Assembly (NCBI GenBank): GCA_051967755.1
Contig: JBQDYD010000001.1
Location: forward strand, 62,001 to 126,000
Length of the DNA stretch: 64,000 nucleotides
Source: UBA1672 sp051967755
GTDB lineage: Bacteria; Pseudomonadota; Alphaproteobacteria; Micavibrionales; Micavibrionaceae
Direction of reading: 5' to 3'
Within the stretch, counting starts at the first letter, position 1, and every line of letters starts with the position of its first letter. Below the pieces are notes generated by a model. It had not been told where the DNA came from. It ran no database searches and was given only the letters and a program-made list of their open reading frames with translations. A program made the position numbers and the translations under genes. This document shows positions 1 to 8,397 of the stretch, one piece after another.

Positions 1-571
1 CTTTGAAAATACCACTGAACATTGATGTTACAGTTGATGATCCTGCCTTATTAACACCGCGTGTCGACATGCACTGGTGGTTGGCGTCGATATAAACAGC
101 AACACCTTTTGGCTTTAGGGTTTCATCAATACACTGCACAACATTACGTGTCATATTTTCCTGTGACACCAAACGGCGTGCGAAAATATCAACAATACGC
201 GCAAGCTTTGAAATACCGACAACCTTTTCATCCGGCCAATAGGCAACATGCGCCTTACCAAGAATAGGAACTAGGTGGTGTTCACAATGCGATACAAAGT
301 CAATGTCACGCACGATAACCATATCATCGAAACCTTCGATATCTTCGAACGTCTTCGATAATTCTGCCGCCGCGTCTTTTGTGTAACCTGAGAAGAATTC
401 TTCATATGCTTTCACAACGCGCTTGGGCGTTTCTACCAGACCTTCACGGGTTGGGTCTTCACCAGCCCAACGCAACATAACCTCAACTGCCTTCATTGCT
501 TCTTCGCGGCTAGGACGGTTATCCTGCTCAACTACATTCGAACTTGTTTCTTTATTCATTTTCAAAGCCAT
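1..571 (-). CDS. folE: GTP cyclohydrolase I, 3' end cut by window edge
   Basis: Catalyses the first step of tetrahydrofolate/pterin synthesis: GTP to dihydroneopterin triphosphate, in the cytoplasm. About 190 codons are visible from ATG at 571; roughly 15-20 C-terminal residues lie beyond base 1. The zinc-binding Cys and His of the HCEHHL motif and the second Cys of HQCMSTRG are present, as is the QENMTRN stretch typical of the family. An in-frame ATG at 559 is an alternative start. The gene is divergent from cysS. Identification is firm; only the C-terminus is unseen. Confidence 0.95.
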   Translation of the reverse strand, partial: MALKMNKETSSNVVEQDNRPSREEAMKAVEVMLRWAGEDPTREGLVETPKRVVKAYEEFFSGYTKDAAAELSKTFEDIEGFDDMVIVRDIDFVSHCEHHLVPILGKAHVAYWPDEKVVGISKLARIVDIFARRLVSQENMTRNVVQCIDETLKPKGVAVYIDANHQCMSTRGVNKAGSSTVTSMFSGIFK

Positions 572-661
572 TTTTCAAAAAACCTAAAATTAAGGGTTGG
601 TCTTAGCGTTTCTTTACCGTATTTTCCAGTAAAAAGCGACATTGAAGGACATTTATTGCAT

Positions 662-2047
662 ATGACCGCCCTAAAACTGCAAAATTCCCTAAGCGGGAAA
701 AAAGAAACGTTTGAGCCGATCAACCCCGATCATGTACGGATTTATGCTTGTGGCCCAACGGTTTACAGCTATGCGCATATTGGAAATGCGCGCATGGCGG
801 TGGTATTTGACGTGCTGGCAAATGTCTTGCGCACGATCTATCCAAAAGTCACTTATGTATCAAACATCACTGACGTTGATGACAAAATCATCACCGCATC
901 ACATGAGACTGGCGAAGCGATCGACACCATCACAAAGAAATATGCCGACATATATAATGCAGATATGGCATCCTTGGGCGTAAAAGCCCCTGATATTCAG
1001 CCGCGCGCCACTGATCACATCACCCAAATGATTGCAATCATTGAGGAACTGATTAAAAAAGAGCACGCCTATGCGGCAGATGGACATGTGCTGTTCAACG
1101 TCCCCTCCTTCCCGAAATATGGCGGATTAAGCGGACGCAGCCGTGATGAACAAATCGCAGGTGCGCGCGTTGAGGTCGCCTCTTATAAAAAAGACCCCGC
1201 CGATTTCGTTTTGTGGAAGCCAAGCAATGGCGATGAACCCGGTTGGGACAGCCCATGGGGCAAAGGCCGCCCGGGCTGGCATATTGAATGTTCGGCCATG
1301 GCGCAAGAGCATTTAGGATTGCCTTTTGATATTCATGGCGGCGGCGCGGATTTAAAATTCCCGCATCATGAAAATGAAATCGCGCAGAGCTGCTGTGCGC
1401 ATGGTGATAAAGAAGACCTCTCCAGCTTTTCCAAATATTGGGTGCATAACGGCTTTGTTACCGTCGAAGGCGAGAAAATGTCCAAATCTTTGGGCAATGT
1501 CACCCTTGCACATGATCTCATCAAAGAGCATGCAGGCGAAACACTCCGCCTGACATTGCTGTCCGCACATTATCGCCAGCCATTGGACTGGACGGAAGAA
1601 TCCATCAAACAATCAAAGAAAACATTGGATCGCCTTTATCAATATATGCGTGAGATTGATGACATTGATTATGATGATCAAGCAAGCGCGCCGGATACAT
1701 TCATGGATGCACTCTGTGATGACCTGAACACACCAAAAGCGATATCCGCCCTGATTGCCCTTGGAAAACATGCCGCAGAAGCAAAAACACCCGCAGCAAA
1801 GTCTGAATTTTATGCTGCAGCACGCACCCTGAACATACTGCAGCAAAATGCTGATGAGTGGCTTGGGTACAGCGTTTCAGGAAATGATGTCGATGAAAAT
1901 ATGATCAATTATTTGCTGCAGCAACGCAAAGATGCCAGAGCGGAGAAAAACTACGCCAGATCAGATGAAATTCGTGATGAATTGCTCGAAATGGGTATCG
2001 CGATTGAAGACACCGCCGAAGGAACGATCTGGAAGAAAGTATCCTAA
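662..2047 (+). CDS. cysS: Cysteinyl-tRNA synthetase
   Basis: Class I aminoacyl-tRNA synthetase charging tRNA-Cys, 461 residues, normal length. Visible: the first zinc Cys at about 30 (YACGPTVY), HIGH-type motif HIGN at 39-42, a second Cys in HIECS near 209, the HGGGADLKFPHHENE block supplying further zinc and cysteine contacts, and KMSKS near 272. A TTG codon at 656 lies in frame six bases after GAAGGA (644-649) and is an alternative start, but the family N-terminus (LKLQNSL) fits the ATG at 662. It is convergent with the pseudopilin-like gene, whose stop is only nine bases away. Confidence 0.97.
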   Translation: MTALKLQNSLSGKKETFEPINPDHVRIYACGPTVYSYAHIGNARMAVVFDVLANVLRTIYPKVTYVSNITDVDDKIITASHETGEAIDTITKKYADIYNADMASLGVKAPDIQPRATDHITQMIAIIEELIKKEHAYAADGHVLFNVPSFPKYGGLSGRSRDEQIAGARVEVASYKKDPADFVLWKPSNGDEPGWDSPWGKGRPGWHIECSAMAQEHLGLPFDIHGGGADLKFPHHENEIAQSCCAHGDKEDLSSFSKYWVHNGFVTVEGEKMSKSLGNVTLAHDLIKEHAGETLRLTLLSAHYRQPLDWTEESIKQSKKTLDRLYQYMREIDDIDYDDQASAPDTFMDALCDDLNTPKAISALIALGKHAAEAKTPAAKSEFYAAARTLNILQQNADEWLGYSVSGNDVDENMINYLLQQRKDARAEKNYARSDEIRDELLEMGIAIEDTAEGTIWKKVS

Positions 2048-2056
2048 GGCCCCATA

Positions 2057-2785
2057 TCAACGTGCAATCAACACCTGATAGTAATGATAGGTTTCTGCCG
2101 CAGGTGTAGAACCTCCGCCCGAGCTTTGGGTACATCCCGCCGATTGACCGTTTAATATCTCAGGCTCCCCCGTGGTTGCATTGCCTGATACCTGCCTGTC
2201 AAATATTGCACCATATGTGCCGGTAAACTTAGCATTGGTGTTAAACGGCCCGTCCGCCTCAATCGGGATAGCGTCTGTTACAGGCGTAATGCCAAGTAAA
2301 TCATTAATCGCCACGCAAACACCGCGATCAAGATAGGGTAAGAACATGATCAAATCATCATCATCCAGCCCAAAGCCCAGCGCACTGCTCTGCCCATGGA
2401 AATAATACGCGCCATACTCCCCCGCAAGATCATACGCACCATCTAGCCATTTAGTATCAGGACGCATAAAATTAATGCCGCCGCCATTTACATGAAACAC
2501 CTTACATTCATCCTCGGTGCAGTTCGGATTCTCATATCCGCTGACGAAATTATTCTCAAAACTAATTTCATCCGCATCATAGCCACGCAAGCGCAACTGT
2601 GAGACCGCATTACTGATCGTATTACCGTATTCAATGATTTCCGATGCGTTTAATCGTGCTTGCTCTGCGGTTACAAGCGCACCGCGGCTGCGACTATTTT
2701 GCGTCACCGCATAAGATAACGCCGCCAAAAGCGTTACGGCGATAAGAATATAAAAAAGAGCGCTGCCTGACTGTTTATTTATCAT
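2057..2785 (-). CDS. Pseudopilin-like membrane-anchored protein, copy A
   Basis: Product of 242 residues with a short polar leader, then QSG followed by a hydrophobic helix (about residues 9-28), which resembles a type IV prepilin/pseudopilin N-terminus. The usual Glu at +5 after the cleavage Gly is missing, so processing by a prepilin peptidase is doubtful. The rest is a soluble domain with four Cys (CTEDEC pair, RGVCVAI, AGCTQ), a GYENPN motif and a C-terminal YYQVLIAR. It is clearly paralogous to the protein at 57469-58212: they share ISFEN, GYENPN, GGGI, PYL-R-VC-AIN and the C-terminal YY-VL--R. A GTG at 2830 would extend it by 15 residues; the ATG at 2785 was chosen because it matches the paralog's N-terminus. 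Function unknown. Confidence 0.75.
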   Translation of the reverse strand: MINKQSGSALFYILIAVTLLAALSYAVTQNSRSRGALVTAEQARLNASEIIEYGNTISNAVSQLRLRGYDADEISFENNFVSGYENPNCTEDECKVFHVNGGGINFMRPDTKWLDGAYDLAGEYGAYYFHGQSSALGFGLDDDDLIMFLPYLDRGVCVAINDLLGITPVTDAIPIEADGPFNTNAKFTGTYGAIFDRQVSGNATTGEPEILNGQSAGCTQSSGGGSTPAAETYHYYQVLIAR

Positions 2786-2897
2786 AAGTACAGACTCTAG
2801 CGCATTTTGCAGATTTTTAGGAAGAAACACGCCTATTTCTCTTGTCTTTACACATAATTTTTATTTAAATAAGCGCACGATTTATAAGGAAATAAAA

Positions 2898-3068
2898 ATG
2901 AACCAAAACAACGCGCCTGAAATTATCGAAGTAGACCCGCATGCCGATGGTGTATCCTGTGACGGCGGTAACGGCGCATTAGGCCACCCCAAGGTCTGGT
3001 ATAGCTTCGATGGCAGAAAAAGTGTTGAATGCAGCTACTGTGACCGCTTATTCACAAAGACTGCTTGA
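2898..3068 (+). CDS. Small CHCC zinc-finger protein (NDUFS6-type)
   Basis: A 56-residue protein. The pattern Cys21, His30 (GHPKVWY) and Cys45-x2-Cys48 is that of zf-CHCC proteins, homologous to the zinc-binding end of mitochondrial complex I subunit NDUFS6 and common in Alphaproteobacteria as a stand-alone gene. AAGGA lies eight bases before the ATG. The role in bacteria, perhaps respiratory complex assembly, is inferred from the family and not from local context. Followed after about 100 bases by hsp20. Confidence 0.85.
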   Translation: MNQNNAPEIIEVDPHADGVSCDGGNGALGHPKVWYSFDGRKSVECSYCDRLFTKTA

Positions 3069-3172
3069 AAAACATAAGTAAAATCTTATAAAATCATAGA
3101 TGTGATGCTGCCTATGTGGGTCACAGACATATATTAACTTTAAATCTCGCTCAGATAGGAGGAGTTTTAACA

Positions 3173-3640
3173 ATGACACGCTTATCATTATTTGATAGCC
3201 CGCTTTTCTTGGGTTTCGACGATTTCGAAAAAACAATAGACCGCATGCGCAAAAATGCAGGCGACGGATACCCCCCATATAATATAGAGCAAATTGGTAA
3301 TCACGGATTACGCATCACACTGGCGGTGGCGGGATTTTCCATGAATGAGCTGGATGTAGAAATAGATCAAAACCAACTTACCATTCGCGGTAAACAACGC
3401 GATGAAGGCGAGAAAATATTCCTCCACAAGGGCATTGCAACACGTCAATTCCAACGCCATTTCGTATTGGCAGACGGCATCGAAGTCAGTGGCGCAGATC
3501 TGGATAACGGCCTCCTTCATATCAATCTGGAGCGCATCATCCCCGAATCACAGGCGGTTAAAATCAAAATCAATCAGGCGAAACCACCCAAGCAAGAACT
3601 TAAGGCCATTGGCGTAGACAACTCTTCGGAAGATGCATAA
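3173..3640 (+). CDS. Small heat shock protein, Hsp20/alpha-crystallin family
   Basis: Product of 155 residues. The N-terminus (RLSLFDSPLFLGFDDFEKTIDRM) and the alpha-crystallin domain from about 35 to 130, including LAVAGF, LTIRGKQ and DNGLLHINLER, mark an IbpA/Hsp20 ATP-independent holdase of the cytoplasm. The start was set at 3173 because AGGAGG at 3157-3162 precedes it; a start at 3116 would add 19 unconserved residues. A DUF1150 gene follows after 71 bases, a pairing common in Alphaproteobacteria. The leader between 3069 and 3172 shows no convincing ROSE-type RNA thermometer. Confidence 0.93.
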   Translation: MTRLSLFDSPLFLGFDDFEKTIDRMRKNAGDGYPPYNIEQIGNHGLRITLAVAGFSMNELDVEIDQNQLTIRGKQRDEGEKIFLHKGIATRQFQRHFVLADGIEVSGADLDNGLLHINLERIIPESQAVKIKINQAKPPKQELKAIGVDNSSEDA

Positions 3641-3711
3641 ATGGTTTTTGACAAGCACCCCCTTTATGGTGTCTTATAAGAGTTATCGAATATAGGAAGG
3701 AACAAGACATA

Positions 3712-3954
3712 ATGACTGACAAAAGTCTGGAAGATCTTACTAAAATCAAAAAAATACTAAAAACTCTTTCCCCTGCAGACTTCAAAAGCTTTGGCATTCA
3801 TCAAATTGCATACATCAAACCGGTTTCAAACAAGAGCAAAAGCGGTTACGCAATCTTTAGCGCAGATGGTGAGAAGCTATCCGTTACAGATACATTGGAT
3901 AAAGCCGTAGTCATGGCAAGACAGAAAGACCTTGAACCTGTTGTGGTTCACTAA
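3712..3954 (+). CDS. DUF1150 family protein
   Basis: An 80-residue protein with the family features HQIAYIKPV in the middle and ARQKDLEPVVVH at the C-terminus. DUF1150 genes usually sit beside hsp20 in Alphaproteobacteria, as here. Biochemical role unknown. AGGAAGGA lies upstream of the ATG, indicating good translation. No membrane segment or cysteine. Confidence 0.85.
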   Translation: MTDKSLEDLTKIKKILKTLSPADFKSFGIHQIAYIKPVSNKSKSGYAIFSADGEKLSVTDTLDKAVVMARQKDLEPVVVH

Positions 3955-3985
3955 ACATAAAAATGCATACGCGCCTGAAATACAA

Positions 3986-4453
3986 TTAAGCGGCGCGTAT
4001 CCAATCTTGTGTAGGCATAAACAAAACCTTCAACTCATCCTGACTGCCCGCCTCTCTTAAGGCTGCGCGCAAATCTTGATCACGGAGCAAACGCGCAATC
4101 GAGGCTAGCTTTTGCAAATGAGCTGCGCCATCAGATAAGGGCGAAATCAACCCCGCCAGAACATCTGTTTTACGCCCGTCATGTGCATTCAGGTCAACAT
4201 CTTGATCAAAGGTAATAAGAAATGAGAACGGTTTCTTCACCAGCGCCGAGCGCGCATCAAATATGGATATACCGTGATCCCCGCTGACGGCGGCCTCTTC
4301 AAAGCGATCCTGACAGATCTCTTCAAGTTCATCCGGCTTTACACCACAAAAAGAAGCACCCTTAAGGGCAATCCACTGAAACGCCTGTCTTTGTGTCTGC
4401 ACTCTCATACGGTTTTGATACAAATCAAAATCTATATATTTTGACATACTCAT
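3986..4453 (-). CDS. ptsN: PTS IIA-Ntr-like protein (PtsN) with the phosphorylatable His replaced
   Basis: A 155-residue EIIA type-2 domain. Its position downstream of rpoN and hpf is the classical one for ptsN, which receives phosphate from NPr and tunes nitrogen, potassium and sigma-54 related regulation. The C-terminal half (HLQKLASIARLLRDQDLRAAL) is typical. The active-site segment normally reads like GVAIPHAR; here it reads GISIFDAR (about residues 61-68), with Asp in place of the phospho-accepting His. The protein therefore probably cannot carry phosphate and may be locked in one signalling state. Codons around 4255-4285 read cleanly and show no sign of a frameshift. RBS AAAGGG precedes ATG 4453. 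Confidence 0.8.
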   Translation of the reverse strand: MSMSKYIDFDLYQNRMRVQTQRQAFQWIALKGASFCGVKPDELEEICQDRFEEAAVSGDHGISIFDARSALVKKPFSFLITFDQDVDLNAHDGRKTDVLAGLISPLSDGAAHLQKLASIARLLRDQDLRAALREAGSQDELKVLFMPTQDWIRAA

Positions 4454-4651
4454 CTGTTCGCCCTTTTATGTTGGTTCGAAACATCGGCGCGAATTGTAGC
4501 ATGATTTATAAAAGAAACACCAGCAAAAAAAACACTGCAGCGCAAAACCCTAATATTCATTGCAAAACAGTTATTTATAATGATTTTTTCGCCTTCACCC
4601 TCCTTGCTTGTGAAAAAATAGTAACTTTCTGACACTATTCATAGCGTTGGA

Positions 4652-4686
4652 TAAAAAAAATCCTGTGAAAAACATCACAGGATTTT
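4652..4686 (-). terminator. Rho-independent terminator of hpf
   Basis: Perfect 12-base inverted repeat (4657-4668 with 4675-4686) around a six-base loop. Read on the minus strand it is followed by a run of eight T. It sits 24 bases past the hpf stop and separates hpf from ptsN. Confidence 0.85.
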
Positions 4687-4709
4687 CATAAATCTATATT
4701 TTAATGCGC

Positions 4710-5315
4710 TTATTGATCATCTGGTTCGATCCAGCCAATATTACCGTCTTTACGTAAATAAACCATATTGAGCTTTTCATTGCTCGCATTTCTGAACATC
4801 AGCGCGTTCTGATCTGCAAGCTCCATACGCATCACAGCTTCAGACACACTCATCTTTTCAATGTGCGTTTGAATTTCCGCGATGATTGTCGGATCTTTTT
4901 CTTCGTGCTGATCTTCACCATTATCCTGCTCAACAGCTTCCTGTGCTTCCTGCGCAAGGGTGTAGGCACGCGCCTTCATCATTTCCACTTCCGGGTCATT
5001 TTGTGAACGATTATGGTGGTCACGCAAACGACGCTTATAACGTCTTAAACGCTTGGCCGCCTTTTCTGATGCAGAATCAAACGCAGCATACGGGTCATGC
5101 TCTGTCGCTTCTGTTACGACCTGAATATTCTTGCCGACATTAAAGGAAATATTGACTTTAAATAGCGGATTTCCATGCCCTTCTTTTGCGAAAGTAACTG
5201 TCGCATCCGTCGCATGATTAAAATATTTTTGATCGATATCAGCCAGCTTATCTGTCACATGCTCCCTTAGGGCATCACCAACATCTATTTGCTTACCTTG
5301 AACAGTCATTTCCAT
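4710..5315 (-). CDS. hpf: Ribosome hibernation promoting factor, long form
   Basis: Product of 201 residues: an N-terminal S30AE/YfiA domain (about 1-100, MTVQGKQIDVGDALREHV, KAAKRLRRYKRRLRDH) joined by an acidic linker to a C-terminal dimerisation domain (about 145-201, ALMFRNASNEKLNMVYLRKDGNIGWIEP). This two-domain form joins two ribosomes into inactive 100S dimers in stationary phase. Follows rpoN by 77 bases. AAGGA seven bases before the ATG. Confidence 0.95.
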   Translation of the reverse strand: MEMTVQGKQIDVGDALREHVTDKLADIDQKYFNHATDATVTFAKEGHGNPLFKVNISFNVGKNIQVVTEATEHDPYAAFDSASEKAAKRLRRYKRRLRDHHNRSQNDPEVEMMKARAYTLAQEAQEAVEQDNGEDQHEEKDPTIIAEIQTHIEKMSVSEAVMRMELADQNALMFRNASNEKLNMVYLRKDGNIGWIEPDDQ

Positions 5316-5392
5316 GATTTGATTCCTTCTTGTTAAGTACTCATCTTCCGACTATCCGACATAAAGACTTCACCTTAATTTAGGCTTAAAAT

Positions 5393-6841
5393 CTATGCCA
5401 AATTCTTTTTTTGCTTTCTCCGTTGCACCGAAGAGCCAATATGCATTGCTTCCCTATACTTGGCAACAGTCCTTCTTGCGATATCTATCCCCTCAGATTT
5501 CAGCGTCTCTACGATCTTATCATCTGACAGAATTTTCTTCGGGTCCTCACCATCGATCAAGCTCTTGATACGTGCTTTAATCGCCTCGGCTGAATGCACC
5601 ATACCGCTTTCCGAGACCAAGCCCGTTGAAAAGAAAAATTTAAGCTCAAACAAACCGCGCGGCGTACCTATGTATTTATTGGTCGTTACCCTACTGACGG
5701 TGCTTTCATGCATTTCTATCTCTTCGGAGATATCCTTTAAGGTCAGTGGTTTTAAAAACTCAATCCCATAGTTAAAAAACGCATCTTGCTGCTCCACAAT
5801 TTCACTGGCGACCTTCAAAATTGTTTGCGCGCGCTGATCCAATGCCCGCACCAACCAGTTTGCGGAATTAAGCTGCGCCGTGACGTATTCTCTGTCTTCT
5901 TTGCGTGATGCGCCGCCTGAAACCTGCGTGTAATATTCTTGATTAACCAGAACACGCGGTAAAGTCTCACTATTAAGCTCTACGCGCCAGCCGCCCCCCA
6001 AATTTTTAGGAAGTTTTTTCATCACTACATCCGGCACAGCCGTTTGCACAACCAGATGGTGGAATTCGGATGCCGGCTTGGGATTTAATGTCTTAATCAA
6101 CGACACCATATCACCAAGATAGGTCTGATTTACGCCGCACGTTTCCGCCAGCTTGGCAAAGTCATGATCTGCGATCATCTGCAAATTACCAAGCAGCGCG
6201 CGCATCGGATCATCAAGTTCGCCGCGCTCCTCCAGCTGTAGCGCAAGACATTCCTGCAAATCTTGGGCAAATACTCCTGTGGGATCACACTGTTTCATTT
6301 GCTTCACGATCTTCTCTACACGTTCTTCTGAACATCCAAACCGCTCAGCCAAGCTTTCAGTTCCATCACGCAAATACCCGCTCTCATCCAAACGATCAAT
6401 TAAGAACGCCCCAATCGCGCGATCCCTTTGATCTGAAAATGAAATATTCAATTGATCTGTTAAATGTTCCCGCAGAGTTTTTTCGGCGCTCATTCTGTTT
6501 TCAAATGAGTCATCCATGGGATCGAAACTCGCACTCCCCCCTGCCCCTACATCCATCATAGAGGATGATGATGCATCATACTCACCTGATTGTTGCTGCT
6601 GCTCAAAGGCTGAATCGACATCATCCTTGCCTTCATTTTTTTCAGGCTCTTGCTCGGCTTCTATACTGTCATTGGAATTGTCTGCTTTTTCAAGAAGAGG
6701 GTTTTTTTCAAGCTCTTCTTCAATATACTCACCCAACTCAACATTATTGAGTTGTAAAAGCTTAATCGCTTGCTGCAGCTGTGGTGTCATCACAAGCTGT
6801 TGCGACTGTTTTAAGTCGAGCTTTTGCGATAATGTGTTCAT
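5393..6841 (-). CDS. rpoN: RNA polymerase sigma-54 factor
   Basis: Product of 482 residues. Region I is Gln/Leu-rich and binds activators (residues 1-50, SQQLVMTPQLQQAIKLLQL). It is followed by an acidic, low-complexity region II (about 55-110), the core-binding domain, the HTH, and the RpoN box ARRTVAKYREA (about 454-464) that reads the -24 promoter element. Directs transcription that needs bacterial enhancer-binding proteins. In the conserved block between lptB and hpf. Confidence 0.97.
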   Translation of the reverse strand: MNTLSQKLDLKQSQQLVMTPQLQQAIKLLQLNNVELGEYIEEELEKNPLLEKADNSNDSIEAEQEPEKNEGKDDVDSAFEQQQQSGEYDASSSSMMDVGAGGSASFDPMDDSFENRMSAEKTLREHLTDQLNISFSDQRDRAIGAFLIDRLDESGYLRDGTESLAERFGCSEERVEKIVKQMKQCDPTGVFAQDLQECLALQLEERGELDDPMRALLGNLQMIADHDFAKLAETCGVNQTYLGDMVSLIKTLNPKPASEFHHLVVQTAVPDVVMKKLPKNLGGGWRVELNSETLPRVLVNQEYYTQVSGGASRKEDREYVTAQLNSANWLVRALDQRAQTILKVASEIVEQQDAFFNYGIEFLKPLTLKDISEEIEMHESTVSRVTTNKYIGTPRGLFELKFFFSTGLVSESGMVHSAEAIKARIKSLIDGEDPKKILSDDKIVETLKSEGIDIARRTVAKYREAMHIGSSVQRRKQKKNLA

Positions 6842-6901
6842 AGCATCATTTTACCATGTACAGAGAAAAAGTGCATTACAAATACGTATGCATTACGAGA
6901 A

Positions 6902-7672
6902 TTAAAGAGAGAAGCCTTCACCAAGATAAACACGGCGAACATCATCATTATCGACAATATCCTCCGGCGAGCCTTCCATCAAGACTTTACCGTCATGTAA
7001 TATAAATGCGCGATCAACAATACCAAGACAATCACGCACATTATGATCAGTAATCAAAACACCGATACCGCGGTTTTTAAGCTGCGAGATCAAGTTACGA
7101 ATATCATTCACGGCAATCGGATCAACGCCGGCCAACGGTTCATCAAGAAGCATAAAATCAGGACGCGCAGCCAATGCGCGTGCAATCTCAACGCGGCGGC
7201 GCTCTCCGCCTGATAAAGCAAGCGACGGCGTGCGCCTTAAATGCTCCACGCTAAATTCGGCGAGCAAATCTTCAAGCATCAAATCCTGATCTTCTTTACT
7301 AAGATCCTGCAATTCAATAACCGCGCGCAAATTATCTTCTACCGACAACCCCCTGAAAACTGATGCCTCTTGCGGCAAATATCCAAGCCCCATACGGGAA
7401 CGGCGATACATCGGTAAATTTGCGATATCCTTACCATCAAGCATAATCGCGCCGCCATCCGCGCCGATAAGGCCTGTAATAATGTGAAAACATGTTGTCT
7501 TACCCGCACCATTCGGGCCAAGCAATGCGACAGCCTCACCGCGCTCAACATTCAAACTAACATCACGTAATATCGGCCTTTTTTTATAGGCCTTAGATAA
7601 ATGCACAACCGACAATCCCTTGGGGACGGATTGCAGCCTCGGCTTACGAAGTGTTTTAGATTTAATATTCAT
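6902..7672 (-). CDS. lptB: LPS export ABC transporter ATPase
   Basis: Product of 256 residues. Walker A GPNGAGKTT at 52-60, signature LSGGE at 153-157, Walker B FMLLDEP at 173-179 and switch His210 are all intact. Powers extraction of lipopolysaccharide from the inner membrane together with LptF and LptG, encoded here 24 kb away (32.0-34.3 kb), and the LptA/LptC bridge encoded just upstream. The N-terminus carries about 18 basic residues before the ABC domain. Confidence 0.96.
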   Translation of the reverse strand: MNIKSKTLRKPRLQSVPKGLSVVHLSKAYKKRPILRDVSLNVERGEAVALLGPNGAGKTTCFHIITGLIGADGGAIMLDGKDIANLPMYRRSRMGLGYLPQEASVFRGLSVEDNLRAVIELQDLSKEDQDLMLEDLLAEFSVEHLRRTPSLALSGGERRRVEIARALAARPDFMLLDEPLAGVDPIAVNDIRNLISQLKNRGIGVLITDHNVRDCLGIVDRAFILHDGKVLMEGSPEDIVDNDDVRRVYLGEGFSL

Positions 7673-7686
7673 AGAGTTCTAGTTAC

Positions 7687-8325
7687 TTACTTTGTCAGAG
7701 CCAATTTTACGCCAAGTCCGATCATCAATCCACCACAAACACGATCAATCCATTTAGAAACCCCTAAAAATACCGATCTGACCCGTTGATGGGTTAAAAC
7801 AAGCGCCACAAAACTAAACCACGCCCACACCATAACGGCACATGTCATTCCGAACACCATCTGCACGGATAACGGTAAATCCGGGCTGAGGATTTGTGTG
7901 AACAATGCCAGAAAAAACATAATCGCCTTGGGGTTAAACACATTGGTAATAAACCCGCAGCGCAATGCCTGAAACGGCGTCATATTTTTTGCGATTTCCG
8001 GCTTTGGCATATCAACATCATCACTGAGCAATGAGTGCCCCCTTGAACGCAGGGACTTTACCCCGACATAGAGCAAATACCCCGCCCCGATATACTTGAT
8101 AACAGAGAATAAGAACGCCGATTGCGCGATCACCACACTAAGTCCGATGATGGAATAAACCACATGCACACAAACACCCAGCGCAAATCCCGCCGCCGTA
8201 TAAAGCCCCGCTTTGCGTGAAAACACGATTGAATTACGCACAGCCATAACAAAGTCAGGCCCCGGCGCAATCACCGCAAAGCCGAAAACCACAACAAGCA
8301 ACACCCATTCAGATAAATATTCCAT
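7687..8325 (-). CDS. LysE/RhtB family amino acid exporter
   Basis: Product of 212 residues with about six hydrophobic helices. The N-terminal motif APGPDFVMAVRNS and the GFITNVFNPKAIMFFLALF segment are characteristic of LysE/RhtB threonine/homoserine-type exporters of the inner membrane. Start set at ATG 8325; a TTG at 8340 is in frame. No strong ribosome site. It is inserted between lptA and lptB on the same strand, an unusual guest in this otherwise conserved block. Substrate cannot be told from sequence. Confidence 0.9.
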   Translation of the reverse strand: MEYLSEWVLLVVVFGFAVIAPGPDFVMAVRNSIVFSRKAGLYTAAGFALGVCVHVVYSIIGLSVVIAQSAFLFSVIKYIGAGYLLYVGVKSLRSRGHSLLSDDVDMPKPEIAKNMTPFQALRCGFITNVFNPKAIMFFLALFTQILSPDLPLSVQMVFGMTCAVMVWAWFSFVALVLTHQRVRSVFLGVSKWIDRVCGGLMIGLGVKLALTK

Positions 8326-8397
8326 TACAAAACAGACCAATAAAATTAAGGTTTATCTATTGTCTATAGCCCGATTTTCAAGCGCAGGCAAATAAAT

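Noticed and set aside
3069..3172. Possible ROSE or fourU RNA thermometer before hsp20
   Set aside because: No convincing complementary stretch to the AGGAGG site was found within the leader.
6516..6905. Cys/Ser-rich 129-codon ORF opposite rpoN
   Set aside because: The Ser/Cys richness is the complement of the acidic and Gln-rich region of RpoN.
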